A DNA stretch of 64,000 nt from Streptomyces qinzhouensis (GCF_007856155.1 NZ_CP042266.1:5890001-5954000); one strand, 5' to 3'. Positions 43,596 through 52,631 are shown, counted from the stretch's first letter. The notes: generated by a model not told the origin, from the letters alone. Made by a program: numbers and translations.

Positions 43596-44480
43596 GTGAG
43601 TACCCTTGCGCAGACCATGATGACCGCCCGCCCCGCCGACTCCGGCCTCGCCGGTCCGGGCGAACTCGACCGATACTCCTACCCGGAGCCCCACGCCGCC
43701 GAGCGCGTGGCGCCTCCCTCGTGGGACGGCCCGGACACCGAGCTGGGCCGGGCCGGGCGCCGTGCGGCAGGCAGCCGGGGCCGTGGACTGCACGGCCAAC
43801 TCGTTCAGCAGCTCGGTCAGATGATCGTCTCCGGTGATCTGGGTGCCGATCGCCCGCTCGTCCCGGAGGAGATCGGCCAGCGTTTCGAGGTCTCCCGGAC
43901 CGTCGTACGCGAGTCGCTGCGCGTTCTGGAGGCCAAGGGGCTGGTCAGCGCCCGGCCCAATGTCGGCACCCGGGTCCGGCCGGTCAGCGACTGGAATCTG
44001 CTCGACCCCGACATCATCGAATGGCGTGCCTTCGGCCCTCAGCGCGACGACCAGCGCCGGGAGCTGTGCGAGCTGCGGTGGACCATCGAGCCCCTCGCCG
44101 CGCGCCTGGCCGCGGGGCACGGGCGCGAGGACGTCCAGCAGCGGCTCGGCGACATGGTGGAGATCATGGGGCACGCCCTCGCCCAGGGCGACGGGATCAC
44201 CTTCTCCCGGGCCGACGCCGAGTTCCACACCCTGCTCATCCAGCTTGCCGGGAACCGCATGCTGGAGCACCTCTCCGGGATCGTCTCCTCGGCACTCCAG
44301 GTGTCCGGTGGCCCTGTCACCGGCTGTGACCGGCCCAATGAGGTCTCCCTCACCCATCACGCGCGGATCGTCGACGCCCTTGCCGCGGGCGACGCGGTAG
44401 CCGCCGAATCGGCGATGCGGCAACTGCTCACCGTCCATCCGGAGGTGGAGCGCGTGGTGCCCGCGCCGCGTGAGCACTGA
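43596..44480 (+). CDS. whiH: GntR-family sporulation regulator WhiH
   Basis: 294 residues. After a variable N-terminus (1-70) the GntR winged helix reads HGQLVQQLGQMIVSGDLG..VPEEIGQRFEVSRTVVRESLRVLEAKGLVSARPNVGTRV; the FadR-type C-terminal domain follows (ELRWTIEPLAARLA, DAEFHTLLIQLAGN, HARIVDALAAGDAVAA). It is needed for sporulation septation in aerial hyphae. Identity rests on its position directly before hrdB (S. coelicolor SCO5819-SCO5820). The GTG at 43596 has AAAGGA 5 nt upstream; the longer TTG-started frame begins just after the WhiG-like box. A 14-bp terminator follows. Confidence 0.93.
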   Translation: MSTLAQTMMTARPADSGLAGPGELDRYSYPEPHAAERVAPPSWDGPDTELGRAGRRAAGSRGRGLHGQLVQQLGQMIVSGDLGADRPLVPEEIGQRFEVSRTVVRESLRVLEAKGLVSARPNVGTRVRPVSDWNLLDPDIIEWRAFGPQRDDQRRELCELRWTIEPLAARLAAGHGREDVQQRLGDMVEIMGHALAQGDGITFSRADAEFHTLLIQLAGNRMLEHLSGIVSSALQVSGGPVTGCDRPNEVSLTHHARIVDALAAGDAVAAESAMRQLLTVHPEVERVVPAPREH

Positions 44481-44840
44481 GCGCCCGGTCGCGGGGCCGG
44501 GCGCACGGAGGCGTATGTACGCCGTGCCCGGATGTGCACGTGCCGCCGGATTCCACGGGGATCCGGCGGCACGTTTGCGCGTAGAACATCCGATCTATCC
44601 GATTCATCCTTCTTGGGGTGTGACTCGGGCCACGTGGATTGGGCGTAACGCTCCTCGAAGCCGTGCGATGACCTAAGAGGTGACAGCCGAGGAGGGAATA
44701 CGGCAGCCGTTGACGGCGCTGTTCTGTTCCGAGGTGTGTTCCGCCCGCGCCACCGGCACATCCGCAGCCCGGTGGTCGTCGGCTCCGGCCCGATCATGGG
44801 CTGAGCCGGAAGCCGTTTCCATCGTTCCGAGAGGTTGTTC
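44481..44840. other. whiH-hrdB intergenic region with hrdB promoters
   Basis: 360 nt without a gene. It holds the whiH terminator (44538-44574). The remaining 260 nt should carry the hrdB promoters. GGGAAT at 44694-44699 with GTT at 44721 is reminiscent of a sigma-R site but the 21-nt spacer is too long; TTGACG at 44710-44715 could be a -35 box, but no clear TAnnnT follows. I do not assign promoters. Confidence 0.5.
44538..44574 (+). terminator. whiH terminator
   Basis: Perfect 14-bp stem ACGTGCCGCCGGAT (44538-44551) / ATCCGGCGGCACGT (44561-44574) with a 9-nt loop, followed by TTTGCGCG. It lies 58 nt after the whiH stop. Confidence 0.85.
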
Positions 44841-46391
44841 GTGTCGGCCAGCACATCCCGTACGCTCCCGCCGGAGATCGCCGAGTCCGAGTCTGTGATG
44901 GCGCTCATCGAGCGGGGAAAGGCTGATGGGCAGATCGCCGGCGATGACGTGCGGCGGGCCTTCGAGGCTGACCAGATTCCGCCAACCCAGTGGAAGAATG
45001 TTCTGCGCAGCCTCAACCAGATCCTCGAGGAAGAGGGTGTGACGCTGATGGTCAGTGCCGCGGAGTCGCCCAAGCGCTCCCGCAAGAGCGTCGCCGCGAA
45101 GAGCCCGGCAAAGCGCACCGCCACCAGGACCGTCGCCGCCAAGACCGTCACGACGAAGACCGTCGCGGCCACCGCGGCCTCGGCCGAGACCGTGGACGCG
45201 CAGAGCGGCGACGAGTCCGCGACGGCGCCTGCCAAGAAGGCGGCGGCGAAGAAGACCACCGCCAAGAAGACGGTGGCGAAGAAGACCGCCGCGAAGAAGA
45301 CCGTGGCCAAGAAGACCGCGGCCAAGAAGGACACCGACGAGCCGGTCGACGGCGAGGAACTGCTCGACGACGTCCAGCCCGGCGGCAAGGACGACGAAGA
45401 GACCGAGGGCGAGAGCAAGGGCTTCGTCCTGTCGGACGAGGACGAGGACGACGCGCCCGCACAGCAGGTCGCGGTCGCCGGTGCCACCGCCGACCCGGTC
45501 AAGGACTATCTGAAGCAGATCGGCAAGGTCCCCCTTCTCAACGCCGAGCAGGAGGTGGAGCTGGCCAAGCGCATCGAGGCCGGTCTCTTCGCCGAGGACA
45601 AGCTCGCGAACTCCGACAAGCTGGCGCCCAAGCTCAAGCGCGAGCTGGAGATCATCGCCGAGGACGGCCGCCGCGCCAAGAACCACCTCCTGGAGGCCAA
45701 CCTCCGGCTGGTGGTCTCGCTCGCCAAGCGCTACACGGGCCGCGGCATGCTCTTCCTGGACCTGATCCAGGAGGGCAACCTGGGCCTGATCCGCGCCGTG
45801 GAGAAGTTCGACTACACCAAGGGCTACAAGTTCTCCACGTACGCCACCTGGTGGATCCGGCAGGCGATCACCCGCGCCATGGCCGACCAGGCGCGCACGA
45901 TCCGTATCCCGGTGCACATGGTCGAGGTCATCAACAAGCTCGCCCGTGTGCAGCGCCAGATGCTCCAGGACCTGGGCCGCGAGCCCACCCCGGAGGAGCT
46001 GGCCAAGGAACTCGACATGACCCCCGAGAAGGTCATCGAGGTGCAGAAGTACGGCCGCGAGCCGATCTCTCTGCACACCCCGCTGGGCGAGGACGGCGAC
46101 AGCGAGTTCGGCGATCTGATCGAGGACTCCGAGGCCGTCGTGCCGGCGGACGCGGTCAGCTTCACGCTTCTCCAGGAGCAGCTGCACTCCGTGCTCGACA
46201 CGCTCTCCGAGCGTGAGGCCGGCGTGGTCTCGATGCGCTTCGGACTCACCGACGGTCAGCCGAAGACGCTGGACGAGATCGGCAAGGTCTACGGGGTCAC
46301 CCGGGAGCGGATCCGGCAGATCGAGTCCAAGACGATGTCGAAGCTGCGTCACCCGTCGCGCTCGCAGGTGCTGCGCGACTACCTCGACTAA
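44841..46391 (+). CDS. hrdB: Principal RNA polymerase sigma factor HrdB
   Basis: 516 residues; essential housekeeping sigma-70. After the conserved start [18 protein letters not shown], residues about 75-210 are Lys/Ala/Thr repeats (AKKT units) and acidic sequence typical of HrdB. Then region 1.2 ([21 protein letters not shown]), region 2 ([38 protein letters not shown]), region 3, and region 4.2 ([21 protein letters not shown]). The GTG at 44841 is chosen: GAGAGG lies 6 nt upstream, whereas the TTG at 44835 is too close to it. It sits downstream of whiH. Confidence 0.99.
   Translation: MSASTSRTLPPEIAESESVMALIERGKADGQIAGDDVRRAFEADQIPPTQWKNVLRSLNQILEEEGVTLMVSAAESPKRSRKSVAAKSPAKRTATRTVAAKTVTTKTVAATAASAETVDAQSGDESATAPAKKAAAKKTTAKKTVAKKTAAKKTVAKKTAAKKDTDEPVDGEELLDDVQPGGKDDEETEGESKGFVLSDEDEDDAPAQQVAVAGATADPVKDYLKQIGKVPLLNAEQEVELAKRIEAGLFAEDKLANSDKLAPKLKRELEIIAEDGRRAKNHLLEANLRLVVSLAKRYTGRGMLFLDLIQEGNLGLIRAVEKFDYTKGYKFSTYATWWIRQAITRAMADQARTIRIPVHMVEVINKLARVQRQMLQDLGREPTPEELAKELDMTPEKVIEVQKYGREPISLHTPLGEDGDSEFGDLIEDSEAVVPADAVSFTLLQEQLHSVLDTLSEREAGVVSMRFGLTDGQPKTLDEIGKVYGVTRERIRQIESKTMSKLRHPSRSQVLRDYLD
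45236..45335 (+). repeat. In-gene AKKT coding repeats in hrdB
   Basis: About ten near-identical 12-15 nt units (GCCAAGAAGAC type) encode alternating [10 protein letters not shown] blocks in the spacer between regions 1.1 and 1.2. The repeat number differs between species as far as I know. Confidence 0.75.
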
Positions 46392-46426
46392 ACCGAGACC
46401 GGCCGGTACGGCTCGGCGGTGTCAGC

Positions 46427-46458
46427 AGGGCCCGTCCCCCCTTCGGGGGCCGGGCCCT
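46427..46458 (+). terminator. hrdB terminator
   Basis: Stem AGGGCCCG / CGGGCCCT extended inward by CCCCC / GGGGG around a TTC-type tetraloop, 36 nt after the hrdB stop. Confidence 0.8.
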
Positions 46459-46575
46459 TCGCCGTACCCCCGTGGACGGAATGTTCGCCTCCACCGTCAG
46501 GGGTGCGGCATATGCCGGTCGAACGAACGTCTGTGCGTCAGCACTGCGTGATGCGAGGGTGCGCCGGACGGCTCG

Positions 46576-46614
46576 CTGACTGACGCTGAGTGGACGCTAC
46601 TCACGCAGAGTCAG
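46576..46614 (+). promoter_or_regulatory. Imperfect dyad overlapping the protease ribosome site
   Basis: Left arm 46576-46591 and right arm 46599-46614 pair at 11 of 16 positions (outer CTGACT / AGTCAG, inner TGAGT / ACTCA). The right arm overlaps the AGGAG ribosome site (46612-46616) of the protease at 46623. It may be an operator or a translational control hairpin. Confidence 0.45.
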
Positions 46615-46622
46615 GAGACCGT

Positions 46623-47438
46623 ATGCGCCCTCTTTTTGTCCGAGCCCTGACCGGAACGCTCGCCCTCGCCGCCACCGGGGGCGTGGCGCCCCTGGCCGAT
46701 CCGGTCCCGGCGGCGGCCGACAGTGTCGTCGTGGGCGGCTTTCCGGTGCGGGTGTCGGATACGCCCTGGGTTGTCGCGCTCGCCAGCCGTGACCGGTTCG
46801 GGGGAACGCGTGCGGGTCAGTTCTGCGGGGGTGTGGTGATCGCCCCGACCAAGGTCATGACCGCGGCGCACTGTCTGAGCCGGACGGTGCTCGGCGGCGA
46901 GGTGAGTCAGGTGCGGGACCTGCGGGTAATCGCCGGGCGTACGGAGCTGACCGCGTCCGACGGGAGGGAGATCGCGGTCAGCGGGAGCTGGGTGTCGCCC
47001 GCTTACAACCCCCGGACCAACAGCTCGGACCTGGCCCTACTGACCCTGGCGGACGCCTTGCCGGAGTCCCAGGTGATTCCGGTCGCGCCCGAAGGGGATC
47101 AGGCGTATGTCCCGGGGACGGCGGCGACGGTCTTCGGCTGGGGCGATACCGAGGGCAACGGCAGCTATGCCACCGCGCTGCGCGCGGCCGAGGTCACGAT
47201 TCTGGCCGACCGCAACTGCCAGACGGCCTATCCAGGGGGGCTGAGCGGGCGCTACGACGCCTCGACGATGCTCTGTGCCGGAGACCCCCGGGGAGGCCAT
47301 GACGCCTGCCAGGGGGACAGCGGAGGGCCGCTGGTGGCCCACGGGAAGCTGATCGGGCTGGTGTCGTGGGGGAGCGGCTGCGGGAAGGCGGACAGCCCGG
47401 GGGTCTATACGCGGGTGTCGGCCGTACGCCTGCCGTAG
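46623..47438 (+). CDS. Secreted trypsin-like serine protease (S1 family)
   Basis: 271 residues. A Sec signal peptide (MRPLFVRALTGTLALAATGG, cleavage near AAA-DS) is followed by VVGGFPV, the family's mature start IVGG-like. The triad: His in MTAAHCLS, Asp in SSDLALLTL, Ser in CQGDSGGPL; the specificity residue six before it is Asp (GGHDACQGDSGG), giving trypsin-type Lys/Arg preference. Paired Cys are conserved. AGGAG lies 6 nt before the ATG. A strong bidirectional terminator follows. Streptomyces trypsins act in mycelial protein turnover. Confidence 0.95.
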   Translation: MRPLFVRALTGTLALAATGGVAPLADPVPAAADSVVVGGFPVRVSDTPWVVALASRDRFGGTRAGQFCGGVVIAPTKVMTAAHCLSRTVLGGEVSQVRDLRVIAGRTELTASDGREIAVSGSWVSPAYNPRTNSSDLALLTLADALPESQVIPVAPEGDQAYVPGTAATVFGWGDTEGNGSYATALRAAEVTILADRNCQTAYPGGLSGRYDASTMLCAGDPRGGHDACQGDSGGPLVAHGKLIGLVSWGSGCGKADSPGVYTRVSAVRLP

Positions 47439-47524
47439 GCGCGGTCCGCCGGCCCGGCCGGGGGAGAGGTCCCGCAGACGGGACGGACGCCGAATCCGCC
47501 GGAAGGGCGGACTGTCGACGAGAG

Positions 47525-47561
47525 CGGGCGGTCACCCCTGCTGATCAGGGGTGGCCGCCCG
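47525..47561. terminator. Bidirectional terminator after the trypsin gene
   Basis: 16-bp stem with a single T-G wobble (47525-47540 with 47546-47561, loop CTGAT) between convergent genes. Confidence 0.85.
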
Positions 47562-47606
47562 TCGGCCGGTCCTGGACCGGCCTTGGCTCGTCGTGGATGC
47601 GAGGTG

Positions 47607-47837
47607 TCAGTGATCCTCTTGCCCGGCACCGGCCGGCACGGCCGTCAGTCGGTCGGTCTCATCCTGTATTTCCGCGGCGATCTTCTTGAGTTCCGGCTCG
47701 AACTTGCGTCCGTGGTGGGCGCAGAAGAGCAGTTCACCGCCGCTGGTCAGTACGACGCGCAGGTACGCCTGGGCGCCGCAGCGGTCGCAGCGGTCAGCGG
47801 CCGTCAGCGGGCTCGCGGGTGTCAGAACAGTAGTCAC
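47607..47837 (-). CDS. Small zinc-ribbon protein (DUF7455)
   Basis: 76 residues: MTTVLTPASPLTAADRCDRC start, then GAQAYLRVVLTSGGELLFCAHHGRK. Cys-X2-Cys and Cys-X-His-His form a likely zinc ribbon. It is highly conserved in Streptomyces next to the topoisomerase IV B gene; function unknown. The GTG at 47837 has AGAGG 5-6 nt upstream. Confidence 0.88.
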   Translation of the reverse strand: MTTVLTPASPLTAADRCDRCGAQAYLRVVLTSGGELLFCAHHGRKFEPELKKIAAEIQDETDRLTAVPAGAGQEDH

Positions 47838-48270
47838 GTCGCCTCTTCTCTAGCTCGACGAGCTGTCGTACCAGGGTCAACATCCAACCAGCCCGAAAAC
47901 GTTCCCGCTCGGGGCTTTTCCTCGAAAGTTCCTCCCGAGGCGGCTGTCTGTTACCAGGTGGCGGCGAATGAGCCGTATTGCTGTGCTCTACGGGTTTCGC
48001 GTTGCTTGTCTAGGTCCGGCCCTCCCGGCTGGGTTGCCGGTGTTCATGAGGACGTGCCCGGAGCCTAAATGGTTCATGCCTGGAAGGGAACGTGATGTTC
48101 ACGTCACCCCATCGGACTATCGAACATTCGTGCGATAATGGGCGGGGGCGGGAAAACCCGAGGGTGGCGTTACATCGGCTCTATCAGGGCTCGGTACCCT
48201 CTGACCGGCGACCGACGCCGGGCCCTTACCCCACTGGGCCACATTTGAAATTCAGCGAGGAGCGAACCGC
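47838..48270. other. Divergent region between DUF7455 and parE
   Basis: 433 nt without a gene. It holds a short dyad AGCTCGACGAGCT (47852-47864) near the DUF7455 start, a LexA-like box (48121-48134), GATAAT (48134-48139, possible parE -10) and a 130-nt leader to the parE GTG. A very short frame (48092-48274) overlaps parE and has no support. Confidence 0.55.
48121..48134. promoter_or_regulatory. LexA-like box upstream of parE
   Basis: CGAAC-ATTC-GTGCG matches CGAAC-N4-GTTCG at 9 of 10 fixed bases. It directly touches a GATAAT (-10-like, 48134-48139) and is 137 nt before the parE start. Confidence 0.5.
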
Positions 48271-50388
48271 GTGACCGCCGAAACGTCCGGGCCGTCCACA
48301 GCTTTGCTGACAGCGGAGCGTGACGGCTCCAACTACACAGCGCGGCATCTCCTCGTTCTCGAGGGTCTCGAAGCGGTCCGCAAGCGCCCCGGCATGTACA
48401 TCGGGTCGACCGACAGTCGCGGCCTCATGCACTGCCTCTGGGAGATTATCGACAACTCGGTCGACGAGGCCCTCGGTGGCTACTGTGACCATATCGAGGT
48501 CATCCTCCACGACGACGGCTCGGTCGAGGTCCGGGACAACGGCCGGGGCATCCCGGTCGACGTCGAGCCCAAGACGGGGCTGTCCGGGGTCGAGGTCGTC
48601 ATGACCAAGCTGCATGCGGGCGGCAAGTTCGGCGGTGGTTCGTACGCGGCGTCCGGCGGTCTGCACGGTGTCGGTGCCTCCGTGGTCAACGCGCTGTCGG
48701 CGCGGCTCGACGTCGAGGTCGACCGCAACAGCGCCACGCACTCCATCAGCTTCCGCCGCGGTGTGCCCGGCATCTTCACGGAGCAGGGCCCCGAGGCGCC
48801 CTTCGACCCGGGGAACGGGCTGCGCAAGGGCAAGCGCGTCCCCAGGACCCGGACCGGCACCCGGGTGCGGTACTGGGCCGACCGGCAGATTTTCCTCAAG
48901 GAAGCGAAGCTGACGCTGGACACCCTGTACCAGCGCGCCCGCCAGACCGCCTTCCTGGTGCCCGGGCTGACGATCGTCGTCCGCGACGAGCGGGACCTGG
49001 AGGGCGAGGGCAAGAGTCAGGAGATCTTCCGCTTCGACGGAGGCATCAGCGAGTTCTGCGAGTACCTCGCGCAGGACAAGGCCGTTTGCGACGTACTGCG
49101 GCTGACCGGGCAGGGCACGTTCAAGGAGACCGTGCCCGTGCTCGACGACCGCGGACACATGACTCCCACCGAGGTCACCCGGGAACTCGGCGTCGATATC
49201 GCCCTGCGCTGGGGCACGGGCTACGACAGCACCGTCCGGTCCTTCGTGAACATCATCGCCACGCCCAAGGGCGGTACGCACGTCACGGGCTTCGAACGCT
49301 CCGTGACCAAGACGGTGAACGAGGTGCTCCGCTCCGCCAAGCTGTTGCGGGTCGCCGAGGACGACGTCGTCAAGGACGACGCTCTCGAGGGACTCACCGC
49401 GGTCGTCACGGTCCGCTTGGCCGAGCCTCAGTTCGAGGGGCAGACCAAGGAGGTCCTGGGGACGTCGGCGGCCAACCGGATCGTCGCCAATGTGGTGGCC
49501 AAGGAACTGAAGGCCTTCCTGACCTCTACCAAGCGCGATGCGAAGGCGCAGGCCAGGGCTGTTCTGGAGAAGGCCGTGGCCGCGGCCCGGACCCGGATCG
49601 CGGCACGTCAGCACAAGGACGCTCAGCGCCGGAAGACGGCGCTGGAGACCTCGTCGCTGCCCGCGAAGCTCGCCGACTGCCGCAGCGACGACGTGGAGCG
49701 CAGCGAACTCTTCATCGTCGAGGGCGACTCCGCGCTCGGTACGGCCAAACTCGCGCGGAACAGTGAGTTCCAGGCCCTGCTGCCGATCCGGGGCAAGATC
49801 CTCAACGTGCAGAAGTCGTCCGTCTCCGACATGCTGAAGAACGCCGAGTGCGGTGCGATCATCCAGGTCATAGGAGCCGGGTCGGGACGGACCTTCGACA
49901 TCGACGCCGCCCGGTACGGCAAGATCGTGCTGCTGGTGGACGCCGATGTCGACGGCGCCCATATCCGGTGTCTGCTGCTCACGCTCTTCCAGCGCTACAT
50001 GCGGCCGATGGTGGAGGCGGGGCGGGTCTTCGCCGCGGTGCCGCCGCTGCACCGGATCGAGCTCGTCCAGCCCAAGAAGGGCCAGGACAAGTACGTCTAC
50101 ACCTACTCGGACAACGAGCTGCGCCAGACCCTGCTGGAGTACCAGCGCAAGAACATCCGCTACAAGGACTCGATCCAGCGCTACAAGGGTCTCGGTGAGA
50201 TGGACGCCGACCAGTTGGCCGAGACCACGATGGATCCGCGCCACCGCACGCTGCGCCGGATCAACATCGGTGACCTCGACGCGGCCGAGCAGGTCTTCGA
50301 CCTGCTGATGGGCAACGAGGTCGCGCCGCGCAAGGAGTTCATCACCAGCTCAGCGGCCACGCTGGACCGTTCGCGCATCGACGCCTGA
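48271..50388 (+). CDS. parE: DNA topoisomerase IV subunit B (ParE)
   Basis: 705 residues. It decatenates replicated chromosomes with ParC, whose gene faces this one at 56515-58965. GHKL ATPase: EAVRKRPGMYIGST, IIDNSVDEALGGY, VEVRDNGRGIPV, GLHGVGASVVNALS. Toprim: FIVEGDSALGTAK, PIRGKILNVQK, LVDADVDGAHI. The GTG at 48271 has GAGGAG 8 nt upstream. It is called gyrB2/parE in Streptomyces; the ParE versus GyrB choice rests on synteny (SCO5822 with SCO5836). A perfect 14-bp terminator follows. Confidence 0.96.
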   Translation: MTAETSGPSTALLTAERDGSNYTARHLLVLEGLEAVRKRPGMYIGSTDSRGLMHCLWEIIDNSVDEALGGYCDHIEVILHDDGSVEVRDNGRGIPVDVEPKTGLSGVEVVMTKLHAGGKFGGGSYAASGGLHGVGASVVNALSARLDVEVDRNSATHSISFRRGVPGIFTEQGPEAPFDPGNGLRKGKRVPRTRTGTRVRYWADRQIFLKEAKLTLDTLYQRARQTAFLVPGLTIVVRDERDLEGEGKSQEIFRFDGGISEFCEYLAQDKAVCDVLRLTGQGTFKETVPVLDDRGHMTPTEVTRELGVDIALRWGTGYDSTVRSFVNIIATPKGGTHVTGFERSVTKTVNEVLRSAKLLRVAEDDVVKDDALEGLTAVVTVRLAEPQFEGQTKEVLGTSAANRIVANVVAKELKAFLTSTKRDAKAQARAVLEKAVAAARTRIAARQHKDAQRRKTALETSSLPAKLADCRSDDVERSELFIVEGDSALGTAKLARNSEFQALLPIRGKILNVQKSSVSDMLKNAECGAIIQVIGAGSGRTFDIDAARYGKIVLLVDADVDGAHIRCLLLTLFQRYMRPMVEAGRVFAAVPPLHRIELVQPKKGQDKYVYTYSDNELRQTLLEYQRKNIRYKDSIQRYKGLGEMDADQLAETTMDPRHRTLRRINIGDLDAAEQVFDLLMGNEVAPRKEFITSSAATLDRSRIDA

Positions 50389-50402
50389 GCGGTGTACCAA
50401 CC

Positions 50403-50431
50403 CGGGGGTGGAGTCCAGGACTCCACCCCCG
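50403..50431 (+). terminator. parE terminator
   Basis: Perfect 14-bp arms CGGGGGTGGAGTCC (50403-50416) / GGACTCCACCCCCG (50418-50431) around one nucleotide; in RNA the loop opens to several bases. It is 15 nt after the parE stop. Confidence 0.85.
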
Positions 50432-50494
50432 AGCCGATTCCGGGCCCCGCTCCCGCTTCGTAGCATCGAAGCCACGGAGAAAAAGGGGGACGCC

Positions 50495-51661
50495 GTGCCG
50501 AACGGAGATGTGAAGAGGTGGCCGGGGCAGGAGGCACTGTCCAGGGTGGGGGTGCCGCGCTCGCTGCTCGTGCTCGACACGGTTCTGATGGGGTCCCTCG
50601 CGACCTGGGCGGTGTCCGACGCCTATGTCTCAGGGCACTTCGACGGTCTGCGAGTTGCCCTTCCCGCGGTTCTTCTGGCGCTCGGCGCTTTTCTCGTCTG
50701 TGCCTTCCAGGCCACGACCCGGCGGCGGCAGCTTCCGCTGTCCGTCGGGGTGCTCGTGGCACTGGCCGCGGTGGGATGGGCGGCGCTGACGGCGGGGGCG
50801 GTGGTGATGGCCGCGGTGCTGTTGATAGCCGGCGCCGCGATGGCGGTGGAGCGGCTGCCGCTCTGGGCCGGGCTGTTGTGCGCGGTGCCGCTCGCGAACA
50901 TCTTCGCGATACGGATCCCGGAAGCGGACGGTGTGGGCATCGCCATCATCATGGCGGGCATCCTGCTCGGTGGGTACGCCTTCCGCCTGGACGCGCAGGC
51001 GCGGGGAGCCGGCTTCCGGCTGTTGGCGCAGGAGCGGGCGGCGCGTGAGGCCGAGGCGATATCGGCGGCGCTCGCCGAACGGGCCCGCATAGCCCGGGAG
51101 ATACACGATGTGCTGGCGCACAGCCTCTCCGCCCAGTTGGTTCATCTGGAGGCGGCGCGCATCCGGATCGAGCGGGGTCCCGAGGGCGCCTTCCGCGACG
51201 AGCTGCTCGAACGGGTGACGGCGGCTCGGGGCATGGCGCGCAGCGGGCTGGCCGAGACCCGGCAGGCGCTTTCCGCGCTGCGGGGAGAGCTGACCCCGGT
51301 GGAGGAGTTCCTGAGGGAGATCGCCGCGGAGGAGGGCGCGGACAGTGTGGTCACGGGGGAGCGGCTGTCGATGTCCCCGGAAGTGTCGCAGGCGGTACGG
51401 CGGGTGGCGCAGGAGGCGCTCACCAATGCCCGCAAGCACGCCCCCGGCGGTCGGGTGCGGTTGCTTTTCTCCTACGAGAGGAGCGGAGTGAAGCTCGAGG
51501 TGAGGGACTCGGGGCCCACTGTCCACAGGGGGGAGCTGAGCGAGTCCGGATCCGGCTACGGTCTTCTCGGGATGCGGGAACGGGCGGAACTGCTCGGCGG
51601 CACCCTGGAAACGGGACCGGAGGGGGCGGGATTCTTGGTGCGGTTGCGAGTGCCGGTATGA
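50495..51661 (+). CDS. NarL-type sensor histidine kinase (HisKA_3)
   Basis: 388 residues. It has five or six N-terminal membrane spans (from VLDTVLMGSLATWAVSDAYV to about residue 170) with no large external loop, then a coiled linker, the dimerisation H-box REIHDVLAHSLSAQL, and a HATPase with QEALTNARKHA, VRDSGP and GYGLLGMRERAELLGG. The GTG at 50495 has AAAGGGGGA 4 nt upstream. Its last codons overlap the ATG of the response regulator (ATGA). The membrane-embedded sensor suggests it senses a lipophilic or envelope signal; unproven. Confidence 0.93.
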   Translation: MPNGDVKRWPGQEALSRVGVPRSLLVLDTVLMGSLATWAVSDAYVSGHFDGLRVALPAVLLALGAFLVCAFQATTRRRQLPLSVGVLVALAAVGWAALTAGAVVMAAVLLIAGAAMAVERLPLWAGLLCAVPLANIFAIRIPEADGVGIAIIMAGILLGGYAFRLDAQARGAGFRLLAQERAAREAEAISAALAERARIAREIHDVLAHSLSAQLVHLEAARIRIERGPEGAFRDELLERVTAARGMARSGLAETRQALSALRGELTPVEEFLREIAAEEGADSVVTGERLSMSPEVSQAVRRVAQEALTNARKHAPGGRVRLLFSYERSGVKLEVRDSGPTVHRGELSESGSGYGLLGMRERAELLGGTLETGPEGAGFLVRLRVPV

Positions 51662-52362
51662 GCCGGACGGGGGACGGAGGTGTCGGGGAAGAGACCGATG
51701 CGGTGCGGGTGGTGGTCGCCGATGACCAGGCGGTCGTGCGCGAAGGGATCGTGATGCTGCTGGGGCTGCTTCCGGGGATCGAGGTTGTCGGAGCGGCGCG
51801 GGACGGTGAGGAAGCGGTCGCGCTGGTGGCGGAGCTCGCCCCCGATGCCGTGCTGATGGACTTGCGGATGCCCCGCTGCGACGGGGTGTCGGCGACGCGC
51901 CGGATCCGTGAACAGTATCCGGGGACCCAGGTGGTGGTGCTGACGACCTACGCCGACGACGATTCGCTCTTTCCCGCGCTGCGGGCCGGGGCTCGGGGGT
52001 ATCTGACCAAGGACGCGGGGGGTGACGAGATCGTCCGGGCGGTCCGGGACGTGGTGGCCGGGAGGGCGGGGCTCTCGCCCGAGGTTCAGCAGCGATTACT
52101 GGAGCGGGTGACCGAGACGCCCGAGCCACCGGTGCCGAAGCTGCCGGACGGGCTCACCGGCCGGGAGGGCGAGGTGCTGACCCTGATCGCGGACGGGCTG
52201 AGCAATACCGAGATCGCCCGCCGGCTGCATATCTCCGCGGCCACGGTGAAGACACATATCAACAATCTGTTCGCCAAGGCGGGGCTGCACGACCGGGCAC
52301 AGGCGGTGCGGTATGCCTATCGGACGGGGCTGGTGCGGCCGCCGAGAGCGGACGCCCTGTAG
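51658..52362 (+). CDS. NarL/LuxR-family response regulator with a TTA codon
   Basis: 234 residues. The receiver has VVVADDQAVV, phosphoacceptor Asp68 in VLMDLRMP and Lys in LTKDAGGDE; the LuxR helix-turn-helix is LTGREGEVLTLIADGLSNTEIARRLHISAATVKTHINN. The ATG overlaps the kinase stop by 4 nt. Codon 147 (52096-52098), between the two domains, is TTA for Leu. In Streptomyces TTA needs the bldA tRNA, so full-length regulator may appear only late in development. I found no other in-frame TTA in the genes of this window. Confidence 0.95.
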   Translation: MSRTGDGGVGEETDAVRVVVADDQAVVREGIVMLLGLLPGIEVVGAARDGEEAVALVAELAPDAVLMDLRMPRCDGVSATRRIREQYPGTQVVVLTTYADDDSLFPALRAGARGYLTKDAGGDEIVRAVRDVVAGRAGLSPEVQQRLLERVTETPEPPVPKLPDGLTGREGEVLTLIADGLSNTEIARRLHISAATVKTHINNLFAKAGLHDRAQAVRYAYRTGLVRPPRADAL

Positions 52363-52631
52363 AGCGGGCCGGCGGGAATCGGTGGTCCGTCAGTTGAAGG
52401 GAGCGGGGGGAGTCCGCAGCCTGCCGCTGAGTACGGGGAGAGGCCGCGGCGGGGCCCCGGGCGGTTGCGTCGGCTGTTGGCCGGGGTCGGCCGATTCCGT
52501 CGGCCGTCAGGGCGCCGGCCGAGAGGAGGGGGCGCGGCGCGGGCGGTGCGCCGGGCCGCCCGGCCGCCGGTGCGGCGGGCGCCGCGCACCACCGGGCCCG
52601 GGGCCTCGGGTCGGCTCGGGCGATGGCGCGG

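Noticed and set aside
44694..44723. Sigma-R-like GGGAAT...GTT before hrdB
   Set aside because: The spacer is 21 nt against the usual 18-19, so I do not assign it, though hrdB is known to have a stress-responsive promoter.
51519..51527. CTGTCCACA, a DnaA-box-like sequence
   Set aside because: It lies inside the coding part of the NarL-type kinase, single and without a partner; chance is likely in this sequence.
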